Positions 47,174 through 58,757 of a stretch of DNA of 64,000 nt are shown piece by piece. The stretch spans positions 125,389 through 189,388 of the forward strand of contig JAIFAC010000049.1 of assembly GCA_026545765.1 (NCBI GenBank), read 5' to 3'. The translations under genes and the position numbers were made by a program. Below the pieces are notes generated by a model. It saw only the letters and a list, made by a program, of their open reading frames with translations. It ran no database searches and had not been told where the DNA came from. Position 1 is the stretch's first letter. Every line of letters starts with the position of its first letter. Source of the DNA: Plantago major. Taxonomy: Eukaryota; Streptophyta; Magnoliopsida; Lamiales; Plantaginaceae.

Positions 47174-48559
47174 TGATGTGCTCAAATTATTACTTAGAAA
47201 ACAAGTAGTAAGCAGATGCACAATGCTAACCACAGATCGCTCGCTAAGGAACCAATTGCTACCACAACGGTTTGAAAGCAACAAATACTTGTGAAAATAG
47301 ATTGATTTGTAAAATGGTTGTTTCTAAAAACTAAAATAAGATAAAGCAAATAAAGCTTTTTAACAATGAGAGAAGATGAACACAGTAGTAATGATCAATT
47401 AATGCTAATTCGTTCTAGGTCAATCATTCATATTTTTCACACGGTCAGCGTACAAAAATCAATCAATCCAATTCAACCAATCGTTATTGAATATTTCAAA
47501 CTAGAGTAATCGTGGGTTGTCAATCCACGATCCTTAACCGAAAACGATTTTGAAAGTCTTGAACTAGCTTATTGGATTGAAGGTTTTACGAAGATTTTGA
47601 ACTAGACGAACCTATATGAATGAATCCAAAACCCTAGAAACGAATATACAATACTATCACATAACTACCATGTTCGGAGTGGTTTAGCTACTCATGATAG
47701 AAGCAAGGATCAACGAATTCAAGATATTGCTCATGTTAAACATAAACAGAATGATAATCGCACGCAAGCTCATACAATTCGACAACAAGAACAAGAACGA
47801 ATTGTAAAGAGATAAACAATAGAGAATAACCACAATATTCAGGAATTTGATATCAATCCTTCAATCAAAGATAAAACCAAGCTCCAATGTGTTTCAACGT
47901 CAAGAATAATGTCTAGGAGCCTCTTTTTCTATGAAAAAATCAAGTATATGAAGTTATGGCAAAGGAAGACCTAATTCTAACCTAAAAAGGAGTTTTTTCA
48001 TGAATCAGAAGTTTTATCGCAAATCTGCCAATCTCGCTGGCAGTAAAATAGTTTCGCCAAGAGACACTGTTTAGGCTCCCAAATTGCTCTCGTAAAATCT
48101 CGCCGCGGCGAGAATGTCATTCGCCGCCGTGAGCTTAAAACCTCTGTAACGTTTTCCACAGACAGAATTTACCGATGCTTTCAAAACGAAAATTGTAGCT
48201 CTTTGAATTATCTTTCCGTGGCCACCGACCTCAGGGAAATCGAACATGATATGAGAGGGTATGGCTAAATGGATAGACCGCTCCACAAACTTCACTTTTT
48301 CAAGCTTCGCTAAACGGTTTCAAATCTTCGTCCAACTCCGAATCAACTTCCGCTACCAGTTACTCTACATTCAAAGATCCAGAACCAAAGTTTTCACTCC
48401 GATTTTCACGTTCGGGACCAAATAACACAAACAATCTTATAAATCACAAACAAAGTACCAAAGCATAAAAACGTACAAAAACACTATAAAACTAAGGTCA
48501 AAGACTAACAAAAGACCGCTAAAAAGGACCAAATGAGACGTTAAAATATTGTCTCATCA
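47174..48559 (-). repeat. LTR of nested element (5' LTR)
   Basis: 1,386 bp with TGAT..ATCA ends, paired with 42,513-43,923. It is followed on its outer side directly by the Tat integrase frame. Confidence 0.9.
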
Positions 48560-49400
48560 CCTGTATATCCTTTGGAAAAACATGTTTATTGTAAGCCCGG
48601 GCAGACATATCTTGATAGCGGAGGATGCTAGCTAGTGCCTTGCTCCTTTTGTCTTCGAGGAGCTCAAGGTCGTAGACCTCGCAACTTCGTTTTCGGTAGA
48701 TTGGTATTGTTGGATCCTTTGGGTCTCCACAACAATTTCAGTGGGAATGACCGCTTCTGAGCCATAGACTAGTGCGAAGGGTGTCTCCTGAGTAGAAGTG
48801 CGAGTTGTTGTGCGATGTGCCCAAAGGACGCCGTCGAGATCATCCACCCAGATGTCTTGAGAAGTTCTCAGCCTCTTTTCCAAAATCTTCACGATGGTTT
48901 TGTTGGTAGCTTCAACTTGACCATTGGCTTGAGGGTAGCCAACGGAAGTGAAGCGTTGTTCTATCTTGAAGGATTGGAGCCACTCTTCCAACCTGGCTCT
49001 GGAGAATTGTGCTCCATTATCGGAGACTATGACCCTAGGAAGTCCAAAGCGGCAGATGATGTTCTTCCCAATGAAAGTTATTACTCTGCTCTCTGTGATG
49101 GTGGCCACTGCTTCGGCCTCAACCCATTTGGTGAAGTATTCTACTGCAACGATAAGAAACTTATTTTGGTGTGTACCACGGGGGAAGGGGCCAACTATGT
49201 CTATTCCCCATTGATTAAACGGACAAGCTATGATTGACGGAATCATAGGGTTGGTTGGGCGATGTGGTATGTTGGCATAGTATTGGCAATCTTCGCGAGC
49301 ACGAGCGAAACTAGCAGCATCCTTATCAACGGTAGGCCAATAGTATCCCTACCTTATGACCTTCTGAGCCAAGGTTCGGCCCCCTGAGTGACTCCCGCAA
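48560..49400 (-). pseudogene. Tat integrase, catalytic part
   Basis: The long frame 49246-48632 carries the integrase core: WGIDIVGPFPRG with the first catalytic Asp, RVIVSDNGAQF with the second, and GQVEATNKTIVK with the Glu. The downstream WAHRTTTRTSTQETPFALVY motif is typical of gypsy. Upstream, a H2C2-type zinc-finger region reads in broken frames at 49,250-49,400. After 48,632 a shifted frame reads SARAYNKHVFPKDIQ up to the nested element's LTR. One of the best-preserved frames of the region. Confidence 0.92.
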
Positions 49401-49913
49401 CTCCCTGCGTGGATTTCTTCCAAAACGGTCTTTACCTCATGGGGTCCAAGGCATCTCATGTGAGTGCCACCTGTTGGCTCGGCATAGGATCCTTCTTGCT
49501 TCTTTAGGGTCTGATGGCAGAGAGCCATCTTTGAGATAGCAAAATATGTCGGTCATCCAGCTCCTTTCATTGCCTAAGAGGAAGACTTGACCAAAGGTTT
49601 ACCAAGGAAGAATCTGTGAGAGTCATCAGGATGATGCTCCTTGTGTCTAGAATTCCTATGGCAGAGGCGTACTTGGAAAGAGCGTCGGCCTTCTCATTCC
49701 ATTCCCTGTTGAATCGTTCCAGCGTGAATGCTCAAAGTGCTCAACATCCTTCTTGAGGAGTTCTAAATACTTGATCATGTTGGGTCCTTTAATGGCGAAA
49801 GATCCGAAAATCGACTGACGAAATGAGAGTCAGATAAGCTCGATTCGCTTCACTTGAAATGACCTCGCCATTCTCAAGCCGGTGAGGAGTGCCTCAGACT
49901 GCCTCGTTGTTTG

Positions 49914-51480
49914 TCACATTAAAGTTGAGGGTGTCATACGATTCCACTTAGCGCCTTTAGGGCTCTCAAGGAGAATTCCTATTCCTCCAAGTCTTCCAGT
50001 AGAGGATCCGTCCACTTGTGGTGTCCAACATCCTTTGTATTCCAGTTTAGTCTCCATTGCAAGAGTGGGAACTTTCTCGTCTTCCTTGGTGTTTTCCTGC
50101 TTGGCGACCCCTGCCTGCTTCTTCACGGAAGATGCAGGTGTTGAAATGTTAGCTACTTCATCCAGGAGAAACATGTGCCTCACTCTCAGGGAGTCATCCA
50201 TGGATTCCTGATACTTAGCCCATAATCGGACATCATTATAGAGCATCTCTTCAGGCTCTCTCTCTTCGGTTTTTTCCTCTTCCGGGATAGCTTCCTTCTG
50301 AGTGAGCATCACGTAGCTCATGTCTCCTTGCGGACTATTGGTTCCTTCTTCAGTTTCTTCGGGGTAACCTACCAGGAAGTCGGTGAGGACTTGATCCTTC
50401 TTGGCTGAAGGAGCCTGGTATCCGATATCGTACTCACTTAATTCGATCGCCCACATGGATAAACATCCCGACTGATCTGTCTTACCAAGGACATGCTTGA
50501 GTGGTTCATTGGTGAGGACCACAACTTCATGAGATTTGAAGTAATGCTTCAGTCGTCGGGCAGTGTAGACTAGCACGAAGGCTAGCTTCTCAATATTGAC
50601 ATACCTAGCTTCGGCACCCAAGAGGGACTTGCTTAGGTAGTAGATCGACATTTGGTCGTTACCTTGAATCCGCACTAATACGGAACTCATGGCTTCGGCA
50701 GTGGCCACTAGGTAGAGGTAGAGAGGTTCACCTTCTACTTGTTCGGACAAGAGCGGAGGTGAAAGGAGATAGCTCTTCAAGTTATCCAAGGCCTCTTCGC
50801 ATTCCTTTGTCCACTCGAACTTGTCTCCTTTCCTTAGGATTTTAAAGAAGGGTAGGTTCTTCTCGGCAGACCTGGAGATGAAACGGCTTAGAGCCATTAC
50901 TCTCCCGAGGAGCTTCTGTACTTCATTAACTGTCTTCGGCTGTGGTAGGTCCAAGATTGCCTTTATCTTTTCTGGGTTGGCACTGATGCCTCTCTCCTTG
51001 ACCATGTATCCGAGGAACTTTCCTCCCTTCACGCCAAAACGTGCACTTCTCGGGGTTCAACTTCATCCCGTACTTCCTAAGGATGGAAAAGCATGTGTTC
51101 AGATGCTCTACATGTTGCTCCTCAATCTTACTTTTTACCAGCATGTCGTCCACATAGACTTCCATAGTTTTGCCTAACTCTTCTCTGAACATCTTGTTCA
51201 CCAATCGCTGGTAAGTAGCGCTGCTTCGAGGCCGAATGGCATGACTTTGAAACAAGACTTCTGTGAAGAAGGCCATCTTTTTTACGTCCTCATAAGCCAA
51301 TCTGATTTGATAGAAGCCTTGATAGGCGTCCATGAAGCTTAGGAGCGCACATCCCGCGGTGGAGTCTACTAACTGGTCAATACGGGGCAACGGATAAGGA
51401 TCCTTTGGACAAAACTTGTTGAGCCTAGTGAAGTCATTGCACATTCTCCACTTCCCAGGAGCTTTCTCAATGAGGACCAC
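49914..51480 (-). pseudogene. Tat reverse transcriptase, RNase H and second RNase H
   Basis: RT is in frame 51480-50926: GKWRMCNDFTRLNKFCPKD, SFMDAYQGFYQIRLAYED and the catalytic YVDDMLVKS. After a frame change near 51,030 the RNase H follows: [20 protein letters not shown] and [20 protein letters not shown]. At the end, [19 protein letters not shown] is the start of a second, archaeal-type RNase H, a mark of the Tat/Athila group. It breaks off near 49,914; 49,400-49,913 is a decayed stretch of the same domain and linker. Confidence 0.92.
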
Positions 51481-51498
51481 ATTACAAACCCAATCAGA

Positions 51499-52429
51499 TT
51501 ATCTAACTTCTTCGATGTGTCCTGCCTTCATTAACCTTTCCACTTCTCCTGCTATGATAGCATCTTCAGCAGGCCCGAAGTCCTTTCGCTTTTGTCGGAT
51601 ATGTTTTACTGTAGGATGCATGTTCAGATGGTGAACTGCGATCCTTGGGTCTATCCCCTTAAGGTCGTCAGTGCTCCAGGCAAAGACATCACGGTTGTCT
51701 CTAAGGGAGGTGATAAGCTTCATCTCTACCTCAGCACTCATCTCTATTCCGATCCGGGTTATCTTCTCTGGATCTCCCTCAATCAATTGAACTTCCTTTA
51801 AGGCTTCATGAGGCTCTATCCTTGCAGCCTTGTGAAACTTCTCTTTGAATGCTCCAGCCCTAATCTCTTCTCTTACTGGAGTAAGAGGCGCTGGGATAGG
51901 ACTCCCAGATCTTTTGGCGACCGAGAGAACGGGTGCTGAGGCTCCTCTTATTGACATGATGTAACATTCCCATGCTTCCCTAATATTACCTACTTCTTCT
52001 CCCACCCCGTTAGGAGTAGGGAACGTCACCCTATTGTGTAGGGGAGATGCAATTGCTCTGAATTGGTTGAGTCATGGGCGCCCCAGATCACATTATAGTC
52101 GAACACACTGTCGACTACCACAAAGAGGATCGTTTCAGTCACTCTTGTCGGGAAGGTTCCCATAGAGACTTGTAGGGGTATACTTCCAATAGGGCGAACT
52201 ATAGAGCCCCCGAATCCTATTAAGGTGGTGTAGACCAGATTGAATATTGCCCAAGTGCATCTGCTCCAGCTTCTTCGAGATGACGTTGAGGAACTCCTGT
52301 GTTAACAAGCACTTTGTCGACTCTATAAGTGGCGATGACTAGAGACGACCAGAGGAACATCAAGGTCTTTAAGGTCTCCACCACCAGACGTTGGTGGGGG
52401 AATTTCACTATAATCGAAAGTGATGGCAT
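51499..52429 (-). pseudogene. Tat protease and linker
   Basis: Frame 52429-52220 carries the retropepsin active-site context as KVLVNTGVPQ, where the catalytic Asp of the usual VDTG or VDGG motif is Asn. Frames to about 52,030 contain the downstream protease part. Frame 52029-51499 begins MTFPTPNGVGE and leads into RT with LITSLRDNRDVFAWSTDDLK, a conserved pre-RT motif. Broken by frameshifts. Confidence 0.8.
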
Positions 52430-52588
52430 TTGTTCCTTTCAAAGCCGGTGGAGCATAGGCTCTATCATTGTTTCTCAGATGTTGCGCGGTCCTTTACTTG
52501 CGTTTCAGCTGTCTCCTCCAGCTGGGCCTCCTTCTATGGCATTGATAACCCCGCTATAGGGAAGGTTCTCGATTTCCACATCTTCAGG

Positions 52589-53551
52589 CTACCTGCGGTA
52601 CCTCTGGGCATGTTGAGGTGGAATTTCTGTAGGAGGTGGTGGCAAAGATCCTGTAGGAGGTTCCGAGCCACGCTCCTCCCTTCTTCGTTCATTTCTCTGG
52701 TGCCTGGAGGGCTTTTCTTCATACACTGCTTCTTTCAACTTTCCACTCCTTATCAATCCTTCTATTTCTGTTTTCAACTGGATGCAATCTTCAGTTGAGT
52801 GGCCTTTGTGCTTGTGAAACCTATAATATTCCTTCGAAGCTCTGTTCTTCTTACTGCTCCTTGTAGGTTTCGGCCATTGTATGTCTAAGTTTTTCTCAAC
52901 AATAGAGGCGAAGATGTCGGATCTTGGTCTATTGAGGCGAGTATACTCGACATATCTTCTTGGAGTGGTTCTATCCCTGCGGAACTCCCTCTTGTCTCTA
53001 AATTCCTTCTTCTGTTCAAACTTTCTAGGCCGGGGAGGGGGTTCTTGTTTCATTGGTTCTATTCCCTTTCTGGCCCCGGCTCTTACTGGAACATTTCTTC
53101 GATACTCCTCACCATACAAGACTCTTTCACATATATCTTCCAAGTATTTTTCGGTTGTGATTTCTTCATTGGAAAGCTCCCTTCTGAGATCGTCATTGTA
53201 AGTGTTAGCATACAGGTGTCGGACCCACTCTTTGATGCTATGAGGTTCGACTTGGCGCACTTCGGCATTGAAGCGGTCAAGGAAGATTCTAAGATCCTCA
53301 TGCTCTTTCTGGATTACCCCTGCCAAGTGCTTCACCGATCCCTTTCTCTTCTTTGCTTTCTCAAACCTTTTCAGGAAGAGAGAAGCGATATTCGCATAAG
53401 ACTTGATGGAGCCATTGGGCAAAGAGGTCCACCAATCCATTGCTTCTCCAAAGACAGTACTGGAGAAGTTAAGAGCCTTCCTGTTGTCATTCAGGACGTT
53501 GGTCTCCATCTTGCTTTCATACGGGGCAAGTATCTCCATAATAGTTCTCAA
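52589..53551 (-). pseudogene. Tat gag
   Basis: A 320-codon frame contains the Retrotrans_gag core AMDWWTSLPNGSIKSYANIA and RIFLDRFNAEVRQVEPHS, and a CCHC-like region reduced to YYRFHKHKGHSTEDCIQLK. It would form the capsid. The frame starts downstream of the conserved N-terminus, part of which is seen in broken frames at 53,560-53,830. Confidence 0.88.
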
Positions 53552-54430
53552 GATTTGGGATAGTGGAGTTAGGACGCTTCCTTTCCGTTCTTATCTCATC
53601 ACATAAAGGGTTGGGAGCTCTAAGAGTCACCTACTCATGTGCCTTCACCATCTTGCTTAAGGTCGCAATTTGAGTTTCCAAGGCCTTCTGTTGGACATAA
53701 ATTTTGTTCGGCGGTTCGCCTCTCGCCCGTCCTTGGGTTGATTGCCACATCTGGAGGAAGATCATCAACGGGAACTATTGAGATGCTTTTTGCCACGTGG
53801 TCTCTTGCCCCAGGCTGAAGGGCCACTCTTCGACTAGTTCCAGCTTCATCTACTCGGGGTCTCCCCGGACTTCTTTCTGTGTGTTCATGTAAAGCAGTGG
53901 CCCTCCTATTGAGAAGGTTCCTTAGTTCCTCTGGTTGATCCGTTCCCTAACCTTTGTTGGATTCGACGATGCTCATTCCTTGATTGTGCGGGTTCAGCTT
54001 GTCTTGGAATTGCCAAAGGAGGAGTGGGTCAGAGGTCGAGGTTGTTCGATCCAAAGAAACCTTGAATAGTGGTGAGTAAGAGGCCAAACTTCTCTCTCTC
54101 ATCCTAAACTCACTTGGGCTAATAATCGCCCATTTGGAAGAGTGAAGCTCCCGGAGGAGGACCATGTGTTCTCAAGGAGGAAATTGTCCTTCAACCCCGG
54201 GTACTTGAGTCCTTATTGAGGATCAGCTCTTTCCTCCTCCAAGAGAGGCTAGCAGTGGTCGCCACTCAAATAGTCCATCGTATCTCTTGAAGTGGCTCTC
54301 GCCATCGCCTTCTCGAGTGGTGGGCTGCCTCTTTGCCTTGGGGCGGGCATCCCAACCGCAGTAGTGTTGGTTCTTATGGACCTTCTTGGTCTTGCCATTT
54401 ACTGAAGAGAACGGAAATTTTTGTAAAGTT
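53552..54430 (-). other. Tat gag N-terminus and leader
   Basis: This holds remnants of the gag N-terminus (Arg-rich short frames) and the untranslated leader between primer site and gag. No intact frame. Confidence 0.5.
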
Positions 54431-54448
54431 TCCCACAGACGGCGCCAA
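54431..54448 (-). other. Primer-binding site of the Tat element
   Basis: Minus strand TTGGCGCCGTCTGTGGGA two bases after the LTR, a typical gypsy primer-binding site of this lineage. Confidence 0.85.
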
Positions 54449-54450
54449 AA

Positions 54451-55324
54451 TGTCGAGGGCAAAGTCCCCTGAACACTTAAATGAATTTCCCTTGTTCTCC
54501 TTCTCCCTGAGTACCTGGACCACCTAGCTTGTAAGGACCAGAGAGTTGAAGCCCGTAAGAACCGTCATACTGATAAGAGGCGACACGTGAGGACCTGCAC
54601 AAGTAACTTGGAGGGGGGGTTAGAACCTTATACCCGGTTTGCGTGGTGTCAAACGGGAAGGAGACTTTAATTGCGAGAGAGTGAGGATCAACTCGATATA
54701 AGTATCAGGAATGAGAAGTGATTATGCCTTGTCTCTTACCTTAAGAAGTGTGCCCTATATATAGAGATCTCCCAAAATGGGAGGGTTCCACCAGATCGTC
54801 CCAAGTGTAAGGTCTGGATTGAGCCACCAAGGCTTCAATAGGCCCATGGCCCATTAATGACACTTGCCCCATTCCACTTTGGGCTTTCAGGGGTAGTTTA
54901 GTCATTAATGTGAGTGTTTTAGAGGCTTTGATGAAGTCTGCCGCAGGTTAAGGTCCGAAGAGGCAGTGTCCGACGCTGGTCCGCACTGCATCAAGTTACC
55001 TATAAGATACTCTCATTAGTCTCTGGCACCTCTCATTCGACCTCGCGCCTCTGACCTCCTTACTCTCTAGTGCCGCTCACTTGGTTGCTTATGAGGTTGT
55101 TGTGTTGAGTTCGGACGGTGTCCGGTTGGGCCCCATGGTTACGGACCATCAAGGTGCTCGACCTACTACCCTTTGAGCCCTCCTGTCCCTTTCCTCCTGG
55201 GTGAGTCGGGCTTGCGGGGGCTTAGGGTCGGATTGTAAGGTCCCTGACTCGTAGACAACTTGGGACGCCTTAGGATTCGTTGCAGAGGCGTCTTTGACGG
55301 ATTGGACATATTTCCGTATCAACA
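54451..55324 (-). repeat. Tat 5' LTR
   Basis: About 874 bp on the minus strand, starting TGTTGATACGG and ending CTCGACA at the primer site. A TATA box (CTATATATAGG) lies at 54,751-54,763 on the minus strand. The outer boundary is deduced from TG/CA ends and the change of sequence character, because no second LTR copy is present for comparison. Confidence 0.7.
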
Positions 55325-56005
55325 ACCTCTATGGTAGGGGATATGTTACGTGAAAGCCGGCCTGTGTGCCCCCACGGTTTTTGTGGCCTAAGTGTAGGTC
55401 TAATCGAGCTAAAAAGTGTGAATTGCTATTGTTGTATACAAATGTGCCGTGCAAACGATTTTGATTATGTTTGATATATATGATGGAGTGTATATGTATG
55501 TATGTTTTAAATATGAATGATCCGAGTAAAACTGCCAGGAGCTCACCCTTGCACCCCATTTAAGATGTTTAGTGAAGTGTCTATGGATGGAGGTTTCTTA
55601 GAGTCAAGGTGGGTAGACAAGTAGCATACTCTGAGAGTTGTAGCGTAGTAAATTAATGAGTTATCGTTTTGTTGGAGTTTTAAGGAAGCTCTGAGTTTTA
55701 CTTGTTATTGATGTTCCACTATTTAAAAATGCTTTACAACTAAATTAGAGAGAACCCCATCCTTCCAAAAGTCCCCTCTGGCCCTCGTAAAAGCGTGCAT
55801 TTGTCCCGTTTACGAACAACCTTACATAAGTCATTTTGCTTTCTCGTTTAAAACTTCACCATTTACGAGCAACTCTAGTTCCCTAGAAAGTCTTCCCCAC
55901 TTCTCTACACGGGCCTTTCACTCTCTTCCTATTGTGATTGGTTCTCTTCCCATCTCATGATAGACGTCCGGTCACGCCAATATGCTTTGGTTTTGGGGCG
56001 TGACA
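55325..56005 (-). repeat. LTR fragment with chromovirus-like end
   Basis: On the minus strand it begins TGTCACGCCCCAAAACC followed by GGCGTGACCGGAC, typical of the start of chromovirus (Tekay/Del-like) LTRs. It runs to the Tat LTR at 55,324, which probably inserted into it. No internal region is visible. Confidence 0.5.
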
Positions 56006-56112
56006 GCAAACTTATGTCATATGCACGAAGGTGTCTTTTAATGCAGTACCTAACCATGGAGATCCCACCATTTCATCTACCAAGAAAAAACAAATTGAAT
56101 GATAATTTTGTT

Positions 56113-56196
56113 GTTTATTACTTGGTGGCTCAATTTTGACGATGAATATTTCAAGTAGGGCCTAAATTGACCGGTGTAATTTTTATAAGTGGGACA
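56113..56196 (+). repeat. Dispersed repeat, copy A
   Basis: TTATTACTTGGTGGCTCAAT and the following sixty bases recur with about ten mismatches at 58,053-58,135. Unit length at least 80 bp. Confidence 0.75.
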
Positions 56197-56765
56197 ATTT
56201 TTTATTATTGTAATATTCAATTAAATCAAATATAAGTATATATTTTATTTTCGGTGTCACATTAGTGGTTTCATTTAAAACATCATGTTTCTGATTAAGA
56301 AATAATGCTATAGGCCCATCTTTTTGTAAGTTAAAAATAGATCGTATCTCACAGACGTTTGCGGAGAAATCAACATCATTATGCACATTTGAACCTACCG
56401 AAATGAGAATGACGTTTCTCTCTCCAAGTGTGTGTGATTTCACCTTTAGTGTGTGCCAACCATTTTTTTGGTTTTCCAACATCTGTTTCTCTAGCTTTCT
56501 TTTCGTTTTCATCATGTCTGGAAAGGGTTATCATAAAGATGCTGCTTGGATTTTTTTTATGGGGAAATTGTATGAGTGATGATCCGCTAATTTAAGTATC
56601 ATCATTGAAGTATCTCAGATTTTCTAATTTAGCAATTGGGGATAATATTCAGCGGAGTGTCAATGTCGCCAGGCTTTGGATCCGCTTATTCCAGCTTGCT
56701 AGTTCTAATTTCGACTCAGAGAATATTGATATTGGTCAAATGATTCATGCTCATGATATAACACT

Positions 56766-57020
56766 TTGGGTAATCAAGGTTTGATTCTTCGCCTCCTCTT
56801 GTTTATTCTCGCACCTTTGATCCAACCACTTTGGAATATATTGCTAGAGATTCTAAAAGGAAATGATTATTGGAAATATTCATTATTAGGGGTGATTGTA
56901 GGCCAAAAACCTCTGTTTAATGCCATTGAACACTATGTACGTATACATGGTAAATTTTCCTGGCTATTATGGAAGATGGTGTTTTTGTTTTATGATTTGA
57001 AAATCAAATTGAATTTATAA
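56766..57020 (+). pseudogene. DUF4283-like retroelement remnant
   Basis: The frame contains NDYWKYSLLGVIVGQKPLFN, then WLLWKMVFLFYDLKI, matching the pattern of plant DUF4283 proteins (W-x5-G-x-VxGxxP... and a hydrophobic FLF-type strand), which are encoded by LINEs and similar retroelements. It is a short island in otherwise non-coding sequence, with the flanking frame broken at about 56,760. Assignment by memory of the family pattern only. The rest of 56,197-57,470 shows no gene. Confidence 0.4.
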
Positions 57021-57469
57021 AAATTATTATTTTCTTATTTCTTGAAGGAATTATTTTATGAAATTATTCCAAGAGTTTTTAGAAAGAAATTACAATATTT
57101 GCACATAAAAAACTTAGGCATACAAAGTTTTTAAAAGTCAATAGACATACCAATTACAAGCCGTGAATTATATCTTGAATGAATTATTTTATAAAATTGT
57201 TCCAAGAGTTTTCAGAAAGCGACTACAATAGTTTCACATTAAAACCTTAAGCATAAAAAAATTCCATACGTGAATACACATACCAATAACTATAAGTTTG
57301 GTTTTTTTCACACCATTAAATGAACAAAAAGGCAAAATTAGTTTTGCAATAGTTCCCCATAAAGAATACATGAATAAATTTTTTTCCTGTTATCTCATAA
57401 TTATTATAATTACTATTCCATTTTAATATTTGACAAAAAACTCCTTTTCAGGAAGGAAAAATCTAAAGT

Positions 57470-57700
57470 TCATTGAGGCCAAAATTGTCCATTCACTTGC
57501 TAACAAACTTGAGCAACTTCCTCTCTGACACACACACACACTTTCTAGCAGAAACCCTGGCCGTCAAGAGAAGAAGAAGAAGAAGAAGAAGAAGAACCCT
57601 AATCTCGAGATCCAAATCAACAACCATTGAAGACCACAAGCAAGTTGAAGAGATCGAAGGAAGAGAAACGAAGAGTTGATGCTATCTTCTAACGGTTCGG
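57470..57700 (+). other. Probable 5' untranslated region of a plant gene
   Basis: A CT/CA-rich stretch is followed by (AGA)n at 57,565-57,595 and AACCCTAATCTCGAG, features common in plant 5' leaders. The ORF through it (with a run of Arg) is best seen as a by-product of the repeat. A short ATG frame at 57,679 runs to a possible splice donor after AAC G. Its connection to the exons at 60.6-64 kb is inferred from orientation only. Confidence 0.35.
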
Positions 57701-58052
57701 TTTTTCAATCATGAATTTTAAACGAAACTCTATTTATTTACTTTTCAGAATGGTAGGCTAGTTTACTTTTAAGAATTAGCCATGGCCTTTTGATTACACC
57801 ATTTTATGTGATGGAATAGTTTTAGCAGCTTTGTGGTTGTGTGTTGATGATCTTTCTTAATTGTGATGTTTACTTTAAGATGCATGCTTATTTGTGATTG
57901 CCATGGATTCATGAATAATCTTTGCACTACTTTAGGAGTTGACAACCGTGTCTATAAGTTGTTTATCTGCCTAAAGATTGATGTCGAGTTAGCCAAAAGT
58001 GACATTGAGCTAGATGACAGTTTATGTGGGGTATCTTTGCCAATTATTCTTT

Positions 58053-58135
58053 TCTTTTATTACTTGGTGGCTCAATTTTGGCGACGAATATTTCAAGCAG
58101 GGTCCGAATTGACTACTCGAATTTTCTAAGTGGGT
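58053..58135 (+). repeat. Dispersed repeat, copy B
   Basis: Partner of 56,113-56,196 in direct orientation. It ends near AAGTGGGTCTT. Confidence 0.75.
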
Positions 58136-58703
58136 CTTAATACATGTGATTTATGTTGTTTTTCTATTAGTCTATCCTCAAGTAACTATGACACGATTTT
58201 CAAGATAAGAACTATTTGATAACTGATAAACTAGGCATTGTGCCATGTGTGCCGTGTGCATTTTCTTGTAATCATATATTAATTGTCAATAATGGAATGT
58301 TTGGAAGATGACCATTGATTTTCAAACAAGCTTAATTTTCAACACTCGAACACTTTAAATTTGTTGGCACCATGATATCACCAAGTTAAACGAATTTTAT
58401 ATGTTATTATATTAATGGGAGTATATAATCTATCTTTTCATTTTTAGGAAAAACAAGAACGGCAAATGGCATCAAGTGCATAATTTATGATAATAAAAGA
58501 AGGATAATAATCTAGTTGAAATTATAAGTCAATATCAATTGGAAGTCAAAGGATTCAAATAAAGGTAATAATCTAGTTGAAATTATGATAATTAAAGAAG
58601 GAAATACATAATTCAAAACAAGTAACCAAAGATTAACTTTATTAAGACTCATATATTTATATATAGGAACAAAGGAAAATTGGTACTAGGTGTGGTTTGT
58701 GAG

Positions 58704-58757
58704 TATATATATCTATACATACATACATACACACATACATACATATACATATATGTT
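58704..58757 (+). repeat. TA/CATA microsatellite
   Basis: Imperfect (ATAC)n / (TATA)n run. Confidence 0.85.

Larger units (their letters stand above)
42513..48559 (-). mobile_element. Nested Athila-like gypsy element, gag-protease only
   Basis: Two direct LTRs of about 1.4 kb flank about 3.25 kb of internal sequence. On the minus strand the order is 5' LTR (47,174-48,559), primer site, gag and protease remnants, non-coding sequence, polypurine tract, 3' LTR (42,513-43,923). RT, RNase H and integrase are missing, so it is non-autonomous. It interrupts the Tat integrase reading frame. I could not find matching target-site duplications (TTCGC on the left, CCTGT on the right). Confidence 0.88.
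39184..55324 (-). mobile_element. Ty3/gypsy retrotransposon, probably Tat lineage, interrupted
   Basis: Minus-strand order is 5' LTR (54,451-55,324), primer site, gag, protease, RT, RNase H, second (archaeal-type) RNase H, integrase. The integrase is split by another element at 42,513-48,559 and resumes at 42,320-42,512. An antisense gene-like ORF follows at 39,332-41,286. Gypsy order, dual RNase H and a downstream extra ORF fit the Tat/Ogre lineage. No 3' LTR is visible up to the copia LTR at 39,183, so the element's other end is displaced outside the window or lost. Confidence 0.85.

Noticed and set aside
48815-49237. Plus-strand ORF of 140 codons
   Set aside because: It lies opposite the well-preserved Tat integrase frame and has no family-like motifs.
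57473-57679. 68-codon ORF with an Arg run
   Set aside because: The Arg run comes from an (AGA)n repeat in what looks like a 5' leader; no similarity to known proteins.
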